The notes below the pieces were generated by a model that worked only from the letters and a program-made list of their open reading frames with translations, was not told the DNA's origin and searched no databases. This document shows positions 1 through 9,494 of a DNA stretch of 64,000 nt, piece by piece. Source of the DNA: Brevibacterium luteolum (GTDB taxonomy: Bacteria > Actinomycetota > Actinomycetes > Actinomycetales > Brevibacteriaceae); the NCBI RefSeq assembly GCF_013004595.1, contig NZ_JABEMC010000006.1, positions 62,001 through 126,000 of the forward strand, in the 5' to 3' direction. Both the position numbers and the translations under genes were made by a program. Within the stretch, counting starts at the first letter, position 1, and every line of letters begins with the position of its first letter.

Positions 1-1
1 G

Positions 2-3000
2 ACCAGCACTTCACCGGTCAGCTGGCCGCGGATCGCCACCGTCGCCCGGCCGCGTGCGCCCTCGTGGCTGATGTACGCAGCACCGATCGCGATCGGTATT
101 GCGCTGGCGGTCTTCACACAGATGTGGATGTTCCTGCTCTTCAGCATCTCCGGGCCCATCACCGCTGGGATCATGTACGTCACCGGTCGGCGCCGCTACC
201 GACGCGACGTGCTGTGCGCCTGCCAGGATTACCGAACAGCGGTCCGGGAGTGCCTGTACCGTCTTGCAGAGTCCAACCGGCTGACGCTCGACGCCGCCCA
301 CCGGCGCAGACTCACCGGCGGGGAGACGACCATCGGAATGGGTCCCGCGCTGCTGCCCGGCGGTATCCGCGACATCCCGATCACTGCCCAGGAGACCACC
401 ACCTCGGCGACGGAGGATCCGCTTGCCCTGGCCGAACGCCAGCAGCTGGACCAGTACCTGTCGACAGGTGCGCAGTTCGGGCAGCGCCACTACTCGGCGG
501 CTGACACCGTGCCGCTCATCATCGACCTCACCTGCCTGCAGCTCCGGGCCGAGGGGTCGCTGGCGCAGGTCTCTGCGGTGCTGCGGGCGGTGCTCTCACA
601 GCTCACCAGCCGAGGGCTCGCGGTCCACGTGACGACTGCGCAGCTGCTGGCCGTCTGCCCGGAGCTCGCAGCACTCCCCCTGTCGTTAGACGGTGGGGAA
701 GCCTCCGTCGAAGTGAGCGGCCGGCCAGCGGCAGATGCTCAGGACGGGCAGTGGGAGGTGCAGATCGGGCCGGGCGGCGATCCGGTTCGCAGCGTCGAGA
801 CTTGGCTGCTGCGCCTCGGCGACGACGGTGCGGCACACCTCCGGGTGCTGGCAGAGGCACCCGAGGACCTCCCCCGTCCGCTCACCGGCGAGATTGAGCC
901 GACGCGGATGCGGCCGGAGCGGTTCCTGACTCTCAACCGGGCGTGGCAGCCTCCGCTGCCTGATTGGCAGCAGGAGTGCACGCTCGGTGAGCTACTCGCC
1001 CAGCAGGAGCTGACCGGCGGCACTGCTGATGCCGCCGCCCGCCGGTCGGCGGTGCCGCTCGGGCGCGGTCCGGGCGGGGCTGCGCTCATCGACCTGTTCG
1101 CCTCCGGCCCGCATGCGCTGCTGGCCGGCACGACCGGCAGCGGCAAGTCTGTGCTGCTCCAGACCTGGATCGCATCGCTGGCGGCCCGGTACAGCAGCGC
1201 CGAGCTGCGCTTCGTGCTCATCGATTTCAAGGGCGGGGCGGCTTTCGCGCCCTTCACCGCGTTCGCCCACACGGATGCGGTGGTGAGCAACCTCGATCCG
1301 GCGGCCGGGATGCGCACGCTGCGCAACCTCGGTGCTGAGATCCTGCGCCGGGAGCGGTTGCTCGCCGACCACGGCGCGGCTGACATCGACGCGTTCAACG
1401 CCGGCGCCGGCACTGGGTCACCGGAGCAGCGTCTGCCGCGTCTGGTCGTCATCATCGATGAGTTCCACGCGCTCATCACCGAGCATCCGGCTGGCACCGA
1501 GGTGCTGGAGTCGCTGACTGCGGTGGGCCGGTCGCTGGGCATCCACGTTGTGCTCGCCACCCAGCGGCCGGCCGGGATCGTCACCCCGCGGATGAAAGCT
1601 AATATCAATCTGCGCATCGCCCTGCGGGTGCGCGACGGCGTCGATTCGCGTGAGGTCATCGAGTGTGAGGACGCTGCCGGCATCCCGCCTGACCAGCCGG
1701 GCCTCGGGTTCCTCAGCGACGGCGGTGCGCCGGTCCCGTTTCGCACCGCGACCATCGATATCGCCGCTGACGAGGCGCGGGCACAGACGGGCGCGCAAGC
1801 TCCCGGTGGCCCGGCGGCTGAGCACTGCGAAGTCCAGTGGACGCGCCTGGGCGACGGGCAGTCAGCGTCAGGAGGTGTGACGGCTGGTTGTGTACGGCTA
1901 CGATTCGTGCCACCACCCGAACCGCCGGCGCTGACCGTCAGTGCGCTTGCCGATGCCTCGCATGAGGCCGCACGCCATCTGCCTGCGCCCCACCGCGTCA
2001 TCCCGCCGCCGCTGCCGGTACGCGTCACTTATGACGGAGAGCCCACGCTGCTCGGCATCCTCGACTTCCCCGACGACGGAGTGACAGAACCGTGGCACTA
2101 CGACCCCGGTCGTGATGGGTCTGTGGTCATCACCGGCGGCAGTGGTGCGGGAGCGACGAGTGCGCTGCTGCGGTGCGGGCAGGCGGCCGCAGCACACGGG
2201 AAGTCAGTGATCATGCTGTCGTCAGGGCCGTCCGGTTCCTCAGAGGCGGCTGGTTCCGGGTTCGTGACGTTCAGCCACAACGAACCGTGGACGCTGGAGT
2301 ATCTGCTGGCACTCTTCGACATCGGCGCCCTCGACCCAGGTGATGTGTGTCTGTGCATCGACGACTATGAGGCGCTGGCAGCCCGGCATGAAGCCTCGCG
2401 ACGACTGGAGAGGCTCACACAGCTGCTGACAGCCGGAGGCACGGCGGCACCGATGTTCGTCGTGGTGGCTGGGCGCCGGTTCCTCCACTCCCCGGTCGCG
2501 GCACGAGCTGCCACCCGGATCGTCTTCCCGACCAATGACGCCCAGGATTCCCTGCACTACGGACTGCCTGCTGGGCGCTTCGCTGGTGTGTGGCCGCCGG
2601 GCCGTGCCGTCGTGCTCGGCCCGGCGGCCCGCAGCCAACCGGCCCCGGCAAACGCGCGAGAGGGTGTTGCCGTCCAGCTCGCACAGCCACGCACCGACCC
2701 ACCAGCCGGCAGCCAGACGGCCCAGGCCGACCGGGCGGACCGTGTTGGTTCAGTCTGGATGGGTGGATGCGGTGACGGAGGGTTCCAGCGAACCGAGACC
2801 GGAGCGGCGTCGTTCCGGCTCGGGCGAGGGCCGCTTGGTGAGGACATCCTGTGGGTCCCCGACGTCGACGGGCCTGTGCTCTGCTTGCGCGGTCCGGCCG
2901 AACTGTGCCATCCGCTGCTGGCGGACCTCGCTCAGCCACCGGCCGATGGTCAGTCCCCGGAGGTCATGGCGCTCATCGATGCGCATGAGGCAGACCCGGC

Positions 3001-3268
3001 TGCCGCCGCGCTCGCCGCCTCGGCAGAGTACTGCGCGATCAGCTATCCCCTGACGGGTCAGCTGCCCTACGGTTCTCCGCTGGCGGCCATCACGAAAACC
3101 GGGCCACAGCTGCTGCTCGGGCTGCGACAACAAGGGGAGCTTGCAGCTTTGGGGATGCGCGACCTGCCGTTGCCGCCTGCGGGCTGGGCGTGGTTCGTCT
3201 CCGGGTCACTCGCCCTGCCTGTCGATATCAGGCCTGCTGCCGGTCAGGACAGTGAGATCGTCTTGTAG
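2..3268 (+). CDS. EccC-like FtsK/SpoIIIE ATPase of an ESX/type VII secretion system, 5' end outside window
   Basis: Membrane-anchored motor ATPase expected to drive export of WXG100-type substrates. The frame is open to the left edge, so the start lies outside; the first in-window ATG is at 71 and residues below count from it. Two hydrophobic segments occupy about residues 3-40. An FtsK domain carries an intact Walker A (GTTGSGKS, 353-360) and Walker B (VVIIDE, Asp463-Glu464). A second nucleotide-binding domain is degenerate: GGSGAGAT (689-696) has Ala where the Walker lysine should be, followed by a Walker B-like CIDDYEAL. EccC/EssC proteins normally carry several FtsK domains with only some active, which fits. 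No other ESX gene is visible, so partners must lie to the left. The last 25 nt overlap the convergent GNAT gene. Confidence 0.82.
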   Translation, partial: TSTSPVSWPRIATVARPRAPSWLMYAAPIAIGIALAVFTQMWMFLLFSISGPITAGIMYVTGRRRYRRDVLCACQDYRTAVRECLYRLAESNRLTLDAAHRRRLTGGETTIGMGPALLPGGIRDIPITAQETTTSATEDPLALAERQQLDQYLSTGAQFGQRHYSAADTVPLIIDLTCLQLRAEGSLAQVSAVLRAVLSQLTSRGLAVHVTTAQLLAVCPELAALPLSLDGGEASVEVSGRPAADAQDGQWEVQIGPGGDPVRSVETWLLRLGDDGAAHLRVLAEAPEDLPRPLTGEIEPTRMRPERFLTLNRAWQPPLPDWQQECTLGELLAQQELTGGTADAAARRSAVPLGRGPGGAALIDLFASGPHALLAGTTGSGKSVLLQTWIASLAARYSSAELRFVLIDFKGGAAFAPFTAFAHTDAVVSNLDPAAGMRTLRNLGAEILRRERLLADHGAADIDAFNAGAGTGSPEQRLPRLVVIIDEFHALITEHPAGTEVLESLTAVGRSLGIHVVLATQRPAGIVTPRMKANINLRIALRVRDGVDSREVIECEDAAGIPPDQPGLGFLSDGGAPVPFRTATIDIAADEARAQTGAQAPGGPAAEHCEVQWTRLGDGQSASGGVTAGCVRLRFVPPPEPPALTVSALADASHEAARHLPAPHRVIPPPLPVRVTYDGEPTLLGILDFPDDGVTEPWHYDPGRDGSVVITGGSGAGATSALLRCGQAAAAHGKSVIMLSSGPSGSSEAAGSGFVTFSHNEPWTLEYLLALFDIGALDPGDVCLCIDDYEALAARHEASRRLERLTQLLTAGGTAAPMFVVVAGRRFLHSPVAARAATRIVFPTNDAQDSLHYGLPAGRFAGVWPPGRAVVLGPAARSQPAPANAREGVAVQLAQPRTDPPAGSQTAQADRADRVGSVWMGGCGDGGFQRTETGAASFRLGRGPLGEDILWVPDVDGPVLCLRGPAELCHPLLADLAQPPADGQSPEVMALIDAHEADPAAAALAASAEYCAISYPLTGQLPYGSPLAAITKTGPQLLLGLRQQGELAALGMRDLPLPPAGWAWFVSGSLALPVDIRPAAGQDSEIVL

Positions 3269-4203
3269 GTGTAGAGCACCTCGGCCACACCTGCGGAGAT
3301 GAGCCCGTCCATGAGTTCGGAGACCACCGGCATCTCGTCGGTGACCTCGACGACGACCTCACTGTCGGTGGACAGGCGGGCCAGCAGCGCACCGGTGTCC
3401 TCGAGACCTGCCTGGAAGCCAGGGTCGTTGCGGTCGACGGTGAACTCCGCGGCGTTCTCACCACGATTGGCCGCCCCCACCTTGCCGTCATACGCGGCCG
3501 CGAGGGTGAGCTCAGTGGCGCCGTCCTCGTGCGGGTAGGAAACCGCGAATGCCGAGACCTCGCCGTCACGGCGCATGAGGGCAGCACCGTGGGCGCCGGT
3601 CGGTTCGGAGAGGAACCGGCGGTTGACCTCGCCGATCGACATCTCAGCTGCCGGGTCAGCGGCGTTGACGCCTGCATACCAGGCAGCGAACGCCTGGGTC
3701 AGCGCCACCGAACCGGTGGCGGTGACCTCGAAGTCCTCCAGCCGGTCAGCGCCCAGCCCACCGAGTGCCGAGGGCTTGACCTTGATGACCCGGGTCGTGA
3801 ACAGAAGGTCGGCACCCTGGCTTTCGGCAGCGTCCGCACCGACGGAATCAGCGGCCACCCGGCCACGCAGCGGCAGGTCGATCAGATCCGTGCCAGCCAC
3901 CGCCTCGCGCGCGGCCTGCAGCAGAGCTGAACCCACGCCTCGGCGACGTTCGGTCTCTGCGACCTCGACGTGCGCCCACGCACGGTGAGGATGGGCAGGA
4001 GAGGCGGCGATCGCAGCGGCACCAATGAGCACCTCGGCCCCAGGGCCTTCGTCTTCGAGCGAGGCGACAACACAGCGGGAGAGCGGGGACTCGGAGTCGG
4101 CGCGGAAGAGGTTGCGCGCGGCATGCTCGGCGGGGTTCGCGGCGTCGTGCAGGACGTCGTTGAGCCGCAGGTCATCACCGTCGGTGAAGGGGCGGATGTG
4201 CAC
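3244..4203 (-). CDS. GNAT family N-acetyltransferase, probably with a second degenerate GNAT-like domain
   Basis: Predicted acyl-CoA-dependent N-acetyltransferase of 319 aa. The acetyl-CoA loop RRRGVGSALL lies near residue 87-96 after the strand HVEVAETE. The C-terminal 150 residues look like a second, degenerate GNAT-type half, as in tandem-GNAT proteins of actinobacteria; substrate unknown. The start is GTG at 4203, preceded by AAAGGAA as ribosome binding site. It is divergent from the purine nucleoside phosphorylase gene with only 58 bp between them. Its 3' end overlaps the EccC-like gene by 25 nt on the opposite strand, an unusual convergent overlap. Confidence 0.75.
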   Translation of the reverse strand: MHIRPFTDGDDLRLNDVLHDAANPAEHAARNLFRADSESPLSRCVVASLEDEGPGAEVLIGAAAIAASPAHPHRAWAHVEVAETERRRGVGSALLQAAREAVAGTDLIDLPLRGRVAADSVGADAAESQGADLLFTTRVIKVKPSALGGLGADRLEDFEVTATGSVALTQAFAAWYAGVNAADPAAEMSIGEVNRRFLSEPTGAHGAALMRRDGEVSAFAVSYPHEDGATELTLAAAYDGKVGAANRGENAAEFTVDRNDPGFQAGLEDTGALLARLSTDSEVVVEVTDEMPVVSELMDGLISAGVAEVLYTYKTISLS

Positions 4204-4249
4204 GGGCGCGTTCCTTTCCTCAGTTCCGGCAGGCTGCGAGCGCCGCTGA

Positions 4250-4261
4250 TAATCTCAGACC
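4250..4261 (+). promoter_or_regulatory. -10 box and leaderless start of the purine nucleoside phosphorylase gene
   Basis: TAATCT at 4250-4255 lies 6 nt before the ATG at 4262, and no purine-rich ribosome binding site precedes the ATG. The transcript probably begins at or next to the start codon. Confidence 0.55.
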
Positions 4262-5104
4262 ATGAGCGACTCACACATCAGCGATCCTACCGCCGCCGCC
4301 AAGCAGGCAGCCACCGTCCTCAACGACGCTGCCGGCATCGACCACCACGACATCGCCCTCGTCCTGGGCTCGGGCTGGGGTGAGGCCGCCGAGCTCATCG
4401 GTGAGACCATCTCCGAGGTGCTGGCCGCCGAGGTGCCCGGCTTCCACTCCCCCGTCGTCGCCGGCCACGGCGGCACCCTGCGCACCCTGCGCATCGACGA
4501 CCCCGGCTCCGGTGCTGAGGCCAAGCATGCGCTCGTGCTCGGAGCCCGCACCCACTTCTACGAAGACCGCGGCGTGCGTGCAGTCGCCCACGGTGTGCGG
4601 ACCGCAGCTGCCGCCGGCTGCCAAACGCTCGTGCTCACCAACGGCTGCGGCGGGCTCAACCCCGAATGGGGCCCCGGCACCCCGGTGCTCATCTCCGATC
4701 ACATCAACCTCACCGCCGCCTCCCCGCTGGAGGGCGCGACGTTCGTCGACCTGACCGACCTGTACTCCTCGCGGCTGCGTGAGCTCGCCCGCTCGATCGA
4801 CAGCGACCTGCCCGAGGGTGTGTACGCCCAGTTCCGCGGACCCCACTATGAGACTCCGGCCGAGGTGAGGATGGCCGGTGCGCTCGGCGCCGACCTCGTC
4901 GGCATGTCGACCGCACTCGAGGCGATCGCCGCCCGTGAGGCGGGGCTTGAGATCCTCGGCATCTCGCTCGTGACGAACCTCGCCGCCGGTGTGAGCGCCG
5001 AGCCGCTCGACCACTCAGAGGTCATCGCCGCCGGCAAGGCCGCAGGACCGCGGATCTCGCGGCTGCTGGCCGAGATCGTCGGCAAGATCGCCCAGGAGGA
5101 CTGA
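4262..5104 (+). CDS. punA: Purine nucleoside phosphorylase
   Basis: Phosphorolysis of purine (deoxy)ribonucleosides to base and (deoxy)ribose 1-phosphate in the cytosol. The 280-aa length fits the trimeric PNP/MTAP family. Family motifs: phosphate loop LVLGSGWG (33-40), GARTHFYED, TNGCGGLNPEWGPGTPVLI and the purine-site segment FRGPHYETPAE. Its TGA overlaps the ATG of the phosphosugar mutase by one base (TGATG), so the two are translationally coupled. In Mycobacterium the deoD-pmmB pair is likewise adjacent and near cdd/deoA (known context), supporting a joint salvage role. The gene appears leaderless. Confidence 0.92.
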   Translation: MSDSHISDPTAAAKQAATVLNDAAGIDHHDIALVLGSGWGEAAELIGETISEVLAAEVPGFHSPVVAGHGGTLRTLRIDDPGSGAEAKHALVLGARTHFYEDRGVRAVAHGVRTAAAAGCQTLVLTNGCGGLNPEWGPGTPVLISDHINLTAASPLEGATFVDLTDLYSSRLRELARSIDSDLPEGVYAQFRGPHYETPAEVRMAGALGADLVGMSTALEAIAAREAGLEILGISLVTNLAAGVSAEPLDHSEVIAAGKAAGPRISRLLAEIVGKIAQED

Positions 5105-6903
5105 TGAGCCCCGCCCAGCCCCCACAGTCGCAGCCCCCACAGCCACCTGCGCCGACGGTCTTCACCGACGGCTTCGATGCCGACATCGTCGAGTCCTGGA
5201 TCGCCGACGACCCAGACGAGCAGACCCGCACGGAACTGGCCGCACTGCTGGAATCTGCAACGGCCGGCGATGCGGCCGCGATCGCGGAGCTGGAGGACCG
5301 GTTCGCCGCTCCCCTGACCTTCGGCACCGCCGGGCTGCGCGGGGCACTCGGCGGCGGGCCGAACCGCATGAACCGGGCCGTCGTCATCCGCGCGGCCGCC
5401 GGTCTGGCCGGGTTCCTGCGCGACACCCTCGGTGAGGGATTCCGGGTTGTCATCGGCTGCGATGCCCGCCACGGCTCAGCTGACTTCGCCCGCGACACCG
5501 CTGCTGTCGTCACCGCCGCCGGTGGGCAGGCGCTGCTGCTGCCCGACAAGCTGCCCACCCCGGTGCTCGCCTTCGCGCTCGGTCATCTCGACTGCGATGC
5601 CGGGGTCATGGTGACCGCCAGCCACAACCCGCCGCAGGACAACGGATACAAGGTCTACCTCGGCGCCCGCCCCCTCCAGGCGGTCCTGGACCGGCAGGGT
5701 GATGCGCAGGCTGCTGCCGCCGCCGAGGCGGGGGCTGGTGCGCAGATCGTCCCGCCCTTCGATGACCTCATCGCCGCCCACATCGCCGGCATCGCCACGG
5801 TCGCTGACACCCCGCGTGCCGAGTCCGGCTGGAAGACGGTCAGTGAGCAGATCGTCGAGGACTATCTCGCCTCGATCGATGCGCTCGGCCAGCGGCTCGG
5901 TGCTGTGCGCACAGCACCGGTGCGGATCGTCATCACGAGCCTGCACGGGGTCGGCGGGGCGACGATGTGCGCGGCACTCGAGCGCGCCGGTTTCGACGAT
6001 GTCCATGCGGTGGCCTCTCAGGAGCAGCCGGACCCGGACTTCCCGACGGTGACTTTCCCCAACCCTGAGGAGGACGGTGCCCTCGATGCCGCGATTGCCC
6101 TGGCCGATGCGGTCGGTGCCGATCTCATCATCGCCAACGACCCGGATGCCGACCGCATGTCGGCAGCTGTGCCGGTGCATCCGGCTGCCGGTGCTGAGGA
6201 AGGTACAAGCGGCTGGCGGCAGCTGACCGGTGACGAGGTCGGTCTGCTGCTCGGTGAGCACATCGCTGCCCGCAGCCCACAGGATGCGGTGCTGGCCAAT
6301 TCGATCGTGTCGTCTCGCGCGCTTGCCGCTGCGGCGAAGTCCCATGGGCTGGAGCATGCGGCCACGCTCACCGGCTTCAAGTGGATCTCCCGTGTTCCGG
6401 GTGTGGCGTTCGGCTATGAGGAGGCGCTGGGCTACTGCGTCGACCCGGATGTCGTGCGCGATAAGGACGGCATCTCGGCCGGCGTCGTGTTCGCCTCGCT
6501 GGTCTCAGCATTGGCCGAGCAGGCCCGCAATGTCGACGATGAGCTGAAGCGCATCCGGACGCGTGATGGCGCGTTCGTCACGCAGCCGCTGACGTTCCGG
6601 CTGACCGACACCTCTCTCATCGGCGAGGCGATGGCCCGCCTGCGAGCTGCGGCGCCTGAGCAGCTGGCCGGCCATGACGTCACCGAGGTCATCGACCTGG
6701 CTGAGGGCTCAGGACAGCTGCCGCCGACTGATGGGATCATGCTGCTGATGGCTGCCGGTGACCGGGTCATCATCCGGCCCTCGGGCACTGAACCGAAGCT
6801 CAAGTGCTACCTCGAAGCAGTCGGGGCGCTCGAGGAGATCGAAGCGGCCCGTGCACGACTGGAGCAGATGCGGGCGGACCTGACATTGTTCTTCGGGCTC
6901 TGA
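5104..6903 (+). CDS. pmmB: Phosphohexo/pentomutase (PmmB/PGM2-type alpha-D-phosphohexomutase)
   Basis: Phosphosugar mutase of 599 aa. Visible motifs: catalytic phosphoserine loop TASHNPPQDNGYK (Ser173), metal loop NDPDADRMS, sugar-recognition loop GFKWISRVPG followed by GYEEALGYC, and C-terminal phosphate loop RPSGTEPKLKCY. The GFKWI/GYEEALG signature is shared with PGM2-like enzymes, of which human PGM2 is mainly a phosphopentomutase. Coupled to PNP and next to deoC/deoA/cdd, with no deoB in the window, the likely job is converting (deoxy)ribose 1-phosphate to 5-phosphate for DeoC (inference). Annotation as phosphomannomutase remains possible. Confidence 0.85.
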   Translation: MSPAQPPQSQPPQPPAPTVFTDGFDADIVESWIADDPDEQTRTELAALLESATAGDAAAIAELEDRFAAPLTFGTAGLRGALGGGPNRMNRAVVIRAAAGLAGFLRDTLGEGFRVVIGCDARHGSADFARDTAAVVTAAGGQALLLPDKLPTPVLAFALGHLDCDAGVMVTASHNPPQDNGYKVYLGARPLQAVLDRQGDAQAAAAAEAGAGAQIVPPFDDLIAAHIAGIATVADTPRAESGWKTVSEQIVEDYLASIDALGQRLGAVRTAPVRIVITSLHGVGGATMCAALERAGFDDVHAVASQEQPDPDFPTVTFPNPEEDGALDAAIALADAVGADLIIANDPDADRMSAAVPVHPAAGAEEGTSGWRQLTGDEVGLLLGEHIAARSPQDAVLANSIVSSRALAAAAKSHGLEHAATLTGFKWISRVPGVAFGYEEALGYCVDPDVVRDKDGISAGVVFASLVSALAEQARNVDDELKRIRTRDGAFVTQPLTFRLTDTSLIGEAMARLRAAAPEQLAGHDVTEVIDLAEGSGQLPPTDGIMLLMAAGDRVIIRPSGTEPKLKCYLEAVGALEEIEAARARLEQMRADLTLFFGL

Positions 6904-6925
6904 CCTCGGCAAAGCCACCGCGCGC

Positions 6926-6958
6926 GAACGCGCCCGAGGGATTTCCTCGGGCGCGTTC
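6926..6958. terminator. Bidirectional stem-loop terminator between pmmB and deoC
   Basis: Perfect 14-bp stem (GAACGCGCCCGAGG / CCTCGGGCGCGTTC) with a 5-nt loop GATTT, lying between convergent gene ends. There is no T-run, as is common in actinobacterial terminators. Confidence 0.8.
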
Positions 6959-6983
6959 CGCGATCTGGGCGGAGTGTGGGCGA

Positions 6984-7661
6984 TCAGTTCACGAAGCCGT
7001 CGAGCACGGCCGCGGAACCGGAGAGCCCGAGGCGGGAGGCACCGGCGTCGATCATCTGCTGAGCGGCCTCAGCATCGCGGATGCCACCGGAGGCCTTGAC
7101 ACCGAGGCGGTCGCCCACGGTCTGGCGCATGAGCTTGACCGCATGCGTCGAAGCGCCGCCGGCCGGGTGGAAACCAGTCGAGGTCTTGACGAAGTGGGCG
7201 CCTGCGGTTTCGGCGGCCTTGCAGGCGGCGACGATCTGATCGTCGTTCAGTGCCGCAGATTCGATGATGACCTTGACGATCGCCTCGGAGCCGGTGGCGC
7301 GGCTGGATTCGGCGCAGGCGTTGACGACTTCGCGGATCTCGGCTTCGACTCCCTTGAAGTCACCGGCGAGCGCGAGACCGAGATTGATGACCATGTCGAC
7401 CTCTGCCGCCCCCTGACGCACCGACAGCGCGGCCTCGGCGGCCTTGACCTCACCGTGGTGGGCACCGGAGGGGAAACCGCAGACGGTGGCGACGACGAGA
7501 TCGCCGGTGTTCATCAGCGGCAGCATGTTCGGTGAGACGCACACGGCGAGCACACCGAGCTCCTGGGCTTCAGCGACGAGTGCCGCGACGTCCTCGGCGG
7601 TGCTCTGGGGCTTGAGCAGGGTGTGGTCGATCATGCGGGCAACGTCGGTGCGTGCGGTCAT
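6984..7661 (-). CDS. deoC: Deoxyribose-phosphate aldolase
   Basis: Cleaves 2-deoxyribose 5-phosphate to glyceraldehyde 3-phosphate and acetaldehyde, the last step of deoxynucleoside catabolism. The 225-aa class I aldolase has the start IDHTLLKP, the lysine strand VKVIIES and the Schiff-base segment HFVKTSTGF, then the phosphate-binding VKASGGIRD. It is the last gene of the leftward nucleoside operon and lies 65 nt after deoA. The ATG at 7661 follows a GAAGGAGA ribosome binding site. Confidence 0.95.
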   Translation of the reverse strand: MTARTDVARMIDHTLLKPQSTAEDVAALVAEAQELGVLAVCVSPNMLPLMNTGDLVVATVCGFPSGAHHGEVKAAEAALSVRQGAAEVDMVINLGLALAGDFKGVEAEIREVVNACAESSRATGSEAIVKVIIESAALNDDQIVAACKAAETAGAHFVKTSTGFHPAGGASTHAVKLMRQTVGDRLGVKASGGIRDAEAAQQMIDAGASRLGLSGSAAVLDGFVN

Positions 7662-7726
7662 CGCATCTCCTTCAGGTTCGGGGTCTCGTAACGGATGTCA
7701 GGGGTGGTTCGGGTTGGAGTTCAGGC

Positions 7727-9046
7727 TCAGGCGGTGATGCGGCCGATGACGATCGAACCGGCAGCCGCCTCGGCGTCGGCTCCTTCGGCGGCCGGGGTGA
7801 TCTCGACGGCTTCGGCCAGTGCTTCCTGGGCGCGGGCGAAGAGCGCCGGGTTGTCGGCGTGCAGCGTCATGAGCGGCTGACCGGCGGTGACGGCTTCGCC
7901 GGGCTTGGCGTGGAGTTCGATACCGGCGCCGAGCGAGAGCTCATCGCCCTGCTTGGCACGGCCGGCGCCGAGGCGCCAGGAGGCCACACCGACCGACAGC
8001 GCGTCGAGGCCGGTGAGGACGCCGGCGAATTCGGCGCGCACCACCTCGGTCTCGGCTGCCTGCGGCAGCGCGGCCTCCGGGTCGCCGCCCTGGGCGCGGA
8101 TCATCTGGTTCCACTTGTCCATCGCGCGACCGTCGGCCAGGGCGGCGCGGACGTCGGCGTCGGGCTTGCCGGCCATGCGCAGCATCTCCTCAGCCAGCGC
8201 GACGGTGAGGTCGACGACGTCGGCGGGCCCGCCACCGGCGAGCACCTCAACCGATTCGCGGACTTCCAGCGCATTGCCGACGGTGAGCCCGAGCGGGGTC
8301 GACATGTCGGTCAGCAGCGCGGTGCAGTCGACGCCGGCAGAGGTGCCGAGGCGGACCATCGTCTCAGCCAGTGCGCGGGCGGAGGCTTCGTCCTTCATGA
8401 ACGCTCCTGAGCCGACCTTGACGTCGAGGACGAGGGCGGAGGTGCCCTCGGCGATCTTCTTCGACATGATCGACGAGGCGATGAGCGGCAGGCAGTCGAC
8501 GGTGGCGGTGATGTCGCGCAGCGCGTAGAGCTTCTTATCCGCTGGTGCCAGGCCGGAGCCGGCGGCGCAGATGACGGCGCCGAGGTCCTCGAGCTGGGCG
8601 ACCAGCTCCTCGTTGCTCATATCGGCCTGCCAGCCGGGGATCGATTCGAGTTTGTCGAGGGTGCCGCCGGTGTGGCCGAGGCCGCGGCCGGACAGCTGCG
8701 GGACGGCGACGTCGAAGACGGCGACGAGTGGGGCCAGCGGCAGGGTGATCTTGTCTCCGACACCGCCGGTGGAGTGCTTGTCGACAGTCGGCTTGGACAG
8801 CGAGTCGAAGCTCATCCGCTCACCGGAGTCGATCATCGCCTGCGTCCAGCGGGCGGTCTCAGCATCGCTCATGCCACGCAGGAAGATCGCCATCGCCAGG
8901 GCCGACATCTGCTCATCGGCGACGACACCGCGGGTGTAGGCGTCGATGATCCAGGCGATCTGGTCATCGTTCAGGGTGCCGCCGTCGCGTTTGGTGCGGA
9001 TGATGTCGACGGCGTCGAAGGCTTCCGTGGTGGTCTCTGCGGTCAT
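7727..9046 (-). CDS. deoA: Thymidine/pyrimidine-nucleoside phosphorylase
   Basis: Phosphorolysis of thymidine/uridine to base plus (deoxy)ribose 1-phosphate. The signature LSGRGLGHTGGTLDKLES is diagnostic of the family, as is the phosphate-binding KHSTGGVGDK. The start is the ATG at 9046, 439 aa: it is preceded by GAAAGGA and begins MTAETTTEAF. The open frame upstream of it is non-coding-like and overlaps cdd. It lies 11 nt downstream of cdd. The C-terminal domain (GAGIELHAKPGEAVTAGQP) matches the pyrimidine phosphorylase C-terminal fold. Confidence 0.94.
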   Translation of the reverse strand: MTAETTTEAFDAVDIIRTKRDGGTLNDDQIAWIIDAYTRGVVADEQMSALAMAIFLRGMSDAETARWTQAMIDSGERMSFDSLSKPTVDKHSTGGVGDKITLPLAPLVAVFDVAVPQLSGRGLGHTGGTLDKLESIPGWQADMSNEELVAQLEDLGAVICAAGSGLAPADKKLYALRDITATVDCLPLIASSIMSKKIAEGTSALVLDVKVGSGAFMKDEASARALAETMVRLGTSAGVDCTALLTDMSTPLGLTVGNALEVRESVEVLAGGGPADVVDLTVALAEEMLRMAGKPDADVRAALADGRAMDKWNQMIRAQGGDPEAALPQAAETEVVRAEFAGVLTGLDALSVGVASWRLGAGRAKQGDELSLGAGIELHAKPGEAVTAGQPLMTLHADNPALFARAQEALAEAVEITPAAEGADAEAAAGSIVIGRITA

Positions 9047-9057
9047 GGGGAGTCCTT

Positions 9058-9465
9058 TCACGAGGTGGTGTCGAGGTGGTCCGGGCCGAACGCCTCGGGC
9101 AGGACGTCTGCCAGCGGCCGGATGCCCGACGGCATGTCGAGGACGAGGTCGGGGCCGCCGAACTCGTAGAGCAGCTGGCGGCAGCGGCCGCATGGCACCA
9201 GCTTGTCACGGTTCTGGTCGACGCAGGCAAATGCGATGAGCCGTCCCCCGCCGGTGCGGGCGAGTTCGCTCACGAGTCCGCATTCGGCGCACAGGCCGAG
9301 CCCGTAGGAGGCGTTCTCGACATTGCAGCCGGAGACGATCCGGCCGTCGTCGACAAGTGCGGCTGCCCCGACGGGGTAGCCGGAGTACGGTGCGTAGGCG
9401 CGCTCCATCGCCACGGTGGCGGCGTCATGCAGCTGCTGCCACACCTCGGCGTCGAACTGTCGCAT
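9058..9465 (-). CDS. cdd: Cytidine deaminase
   Basis: Hydrolytic deamination of (deoxy)cytidine to (deoxy)uridine, feeding DeoA. The protein is 135 aa, normal for the small tetrameric class. Zinc ligands and catalytic Glu are in CNVENASYGLGLCAECG and VPCGRCRQ. The ATG at 9465 follows GGAGG at good spacing; a longer in-frame extension upstream would run back into the permease gene and has no family similarity. It sits 29 nt after the second permease gene in the nucleoside uptake/catabolism operon. Confidence 0.93.
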   Translation of the reverse strand: MRQFDAEVWQQLHDAATVAMERAYAPYSGYPVGAAALVDDGRIVSGCNVENASYGLGLCAECGLVSELARTGGGRLIAFACVDQNRDKLVPCGRCRQLLYEFGGPDLVLDMPSGIRPLADVLPEAFGPDHLDTTS

Positions 9466-9494
9466 GTGCAGCCTCCTTCCCTGCCTGGGCAGGG

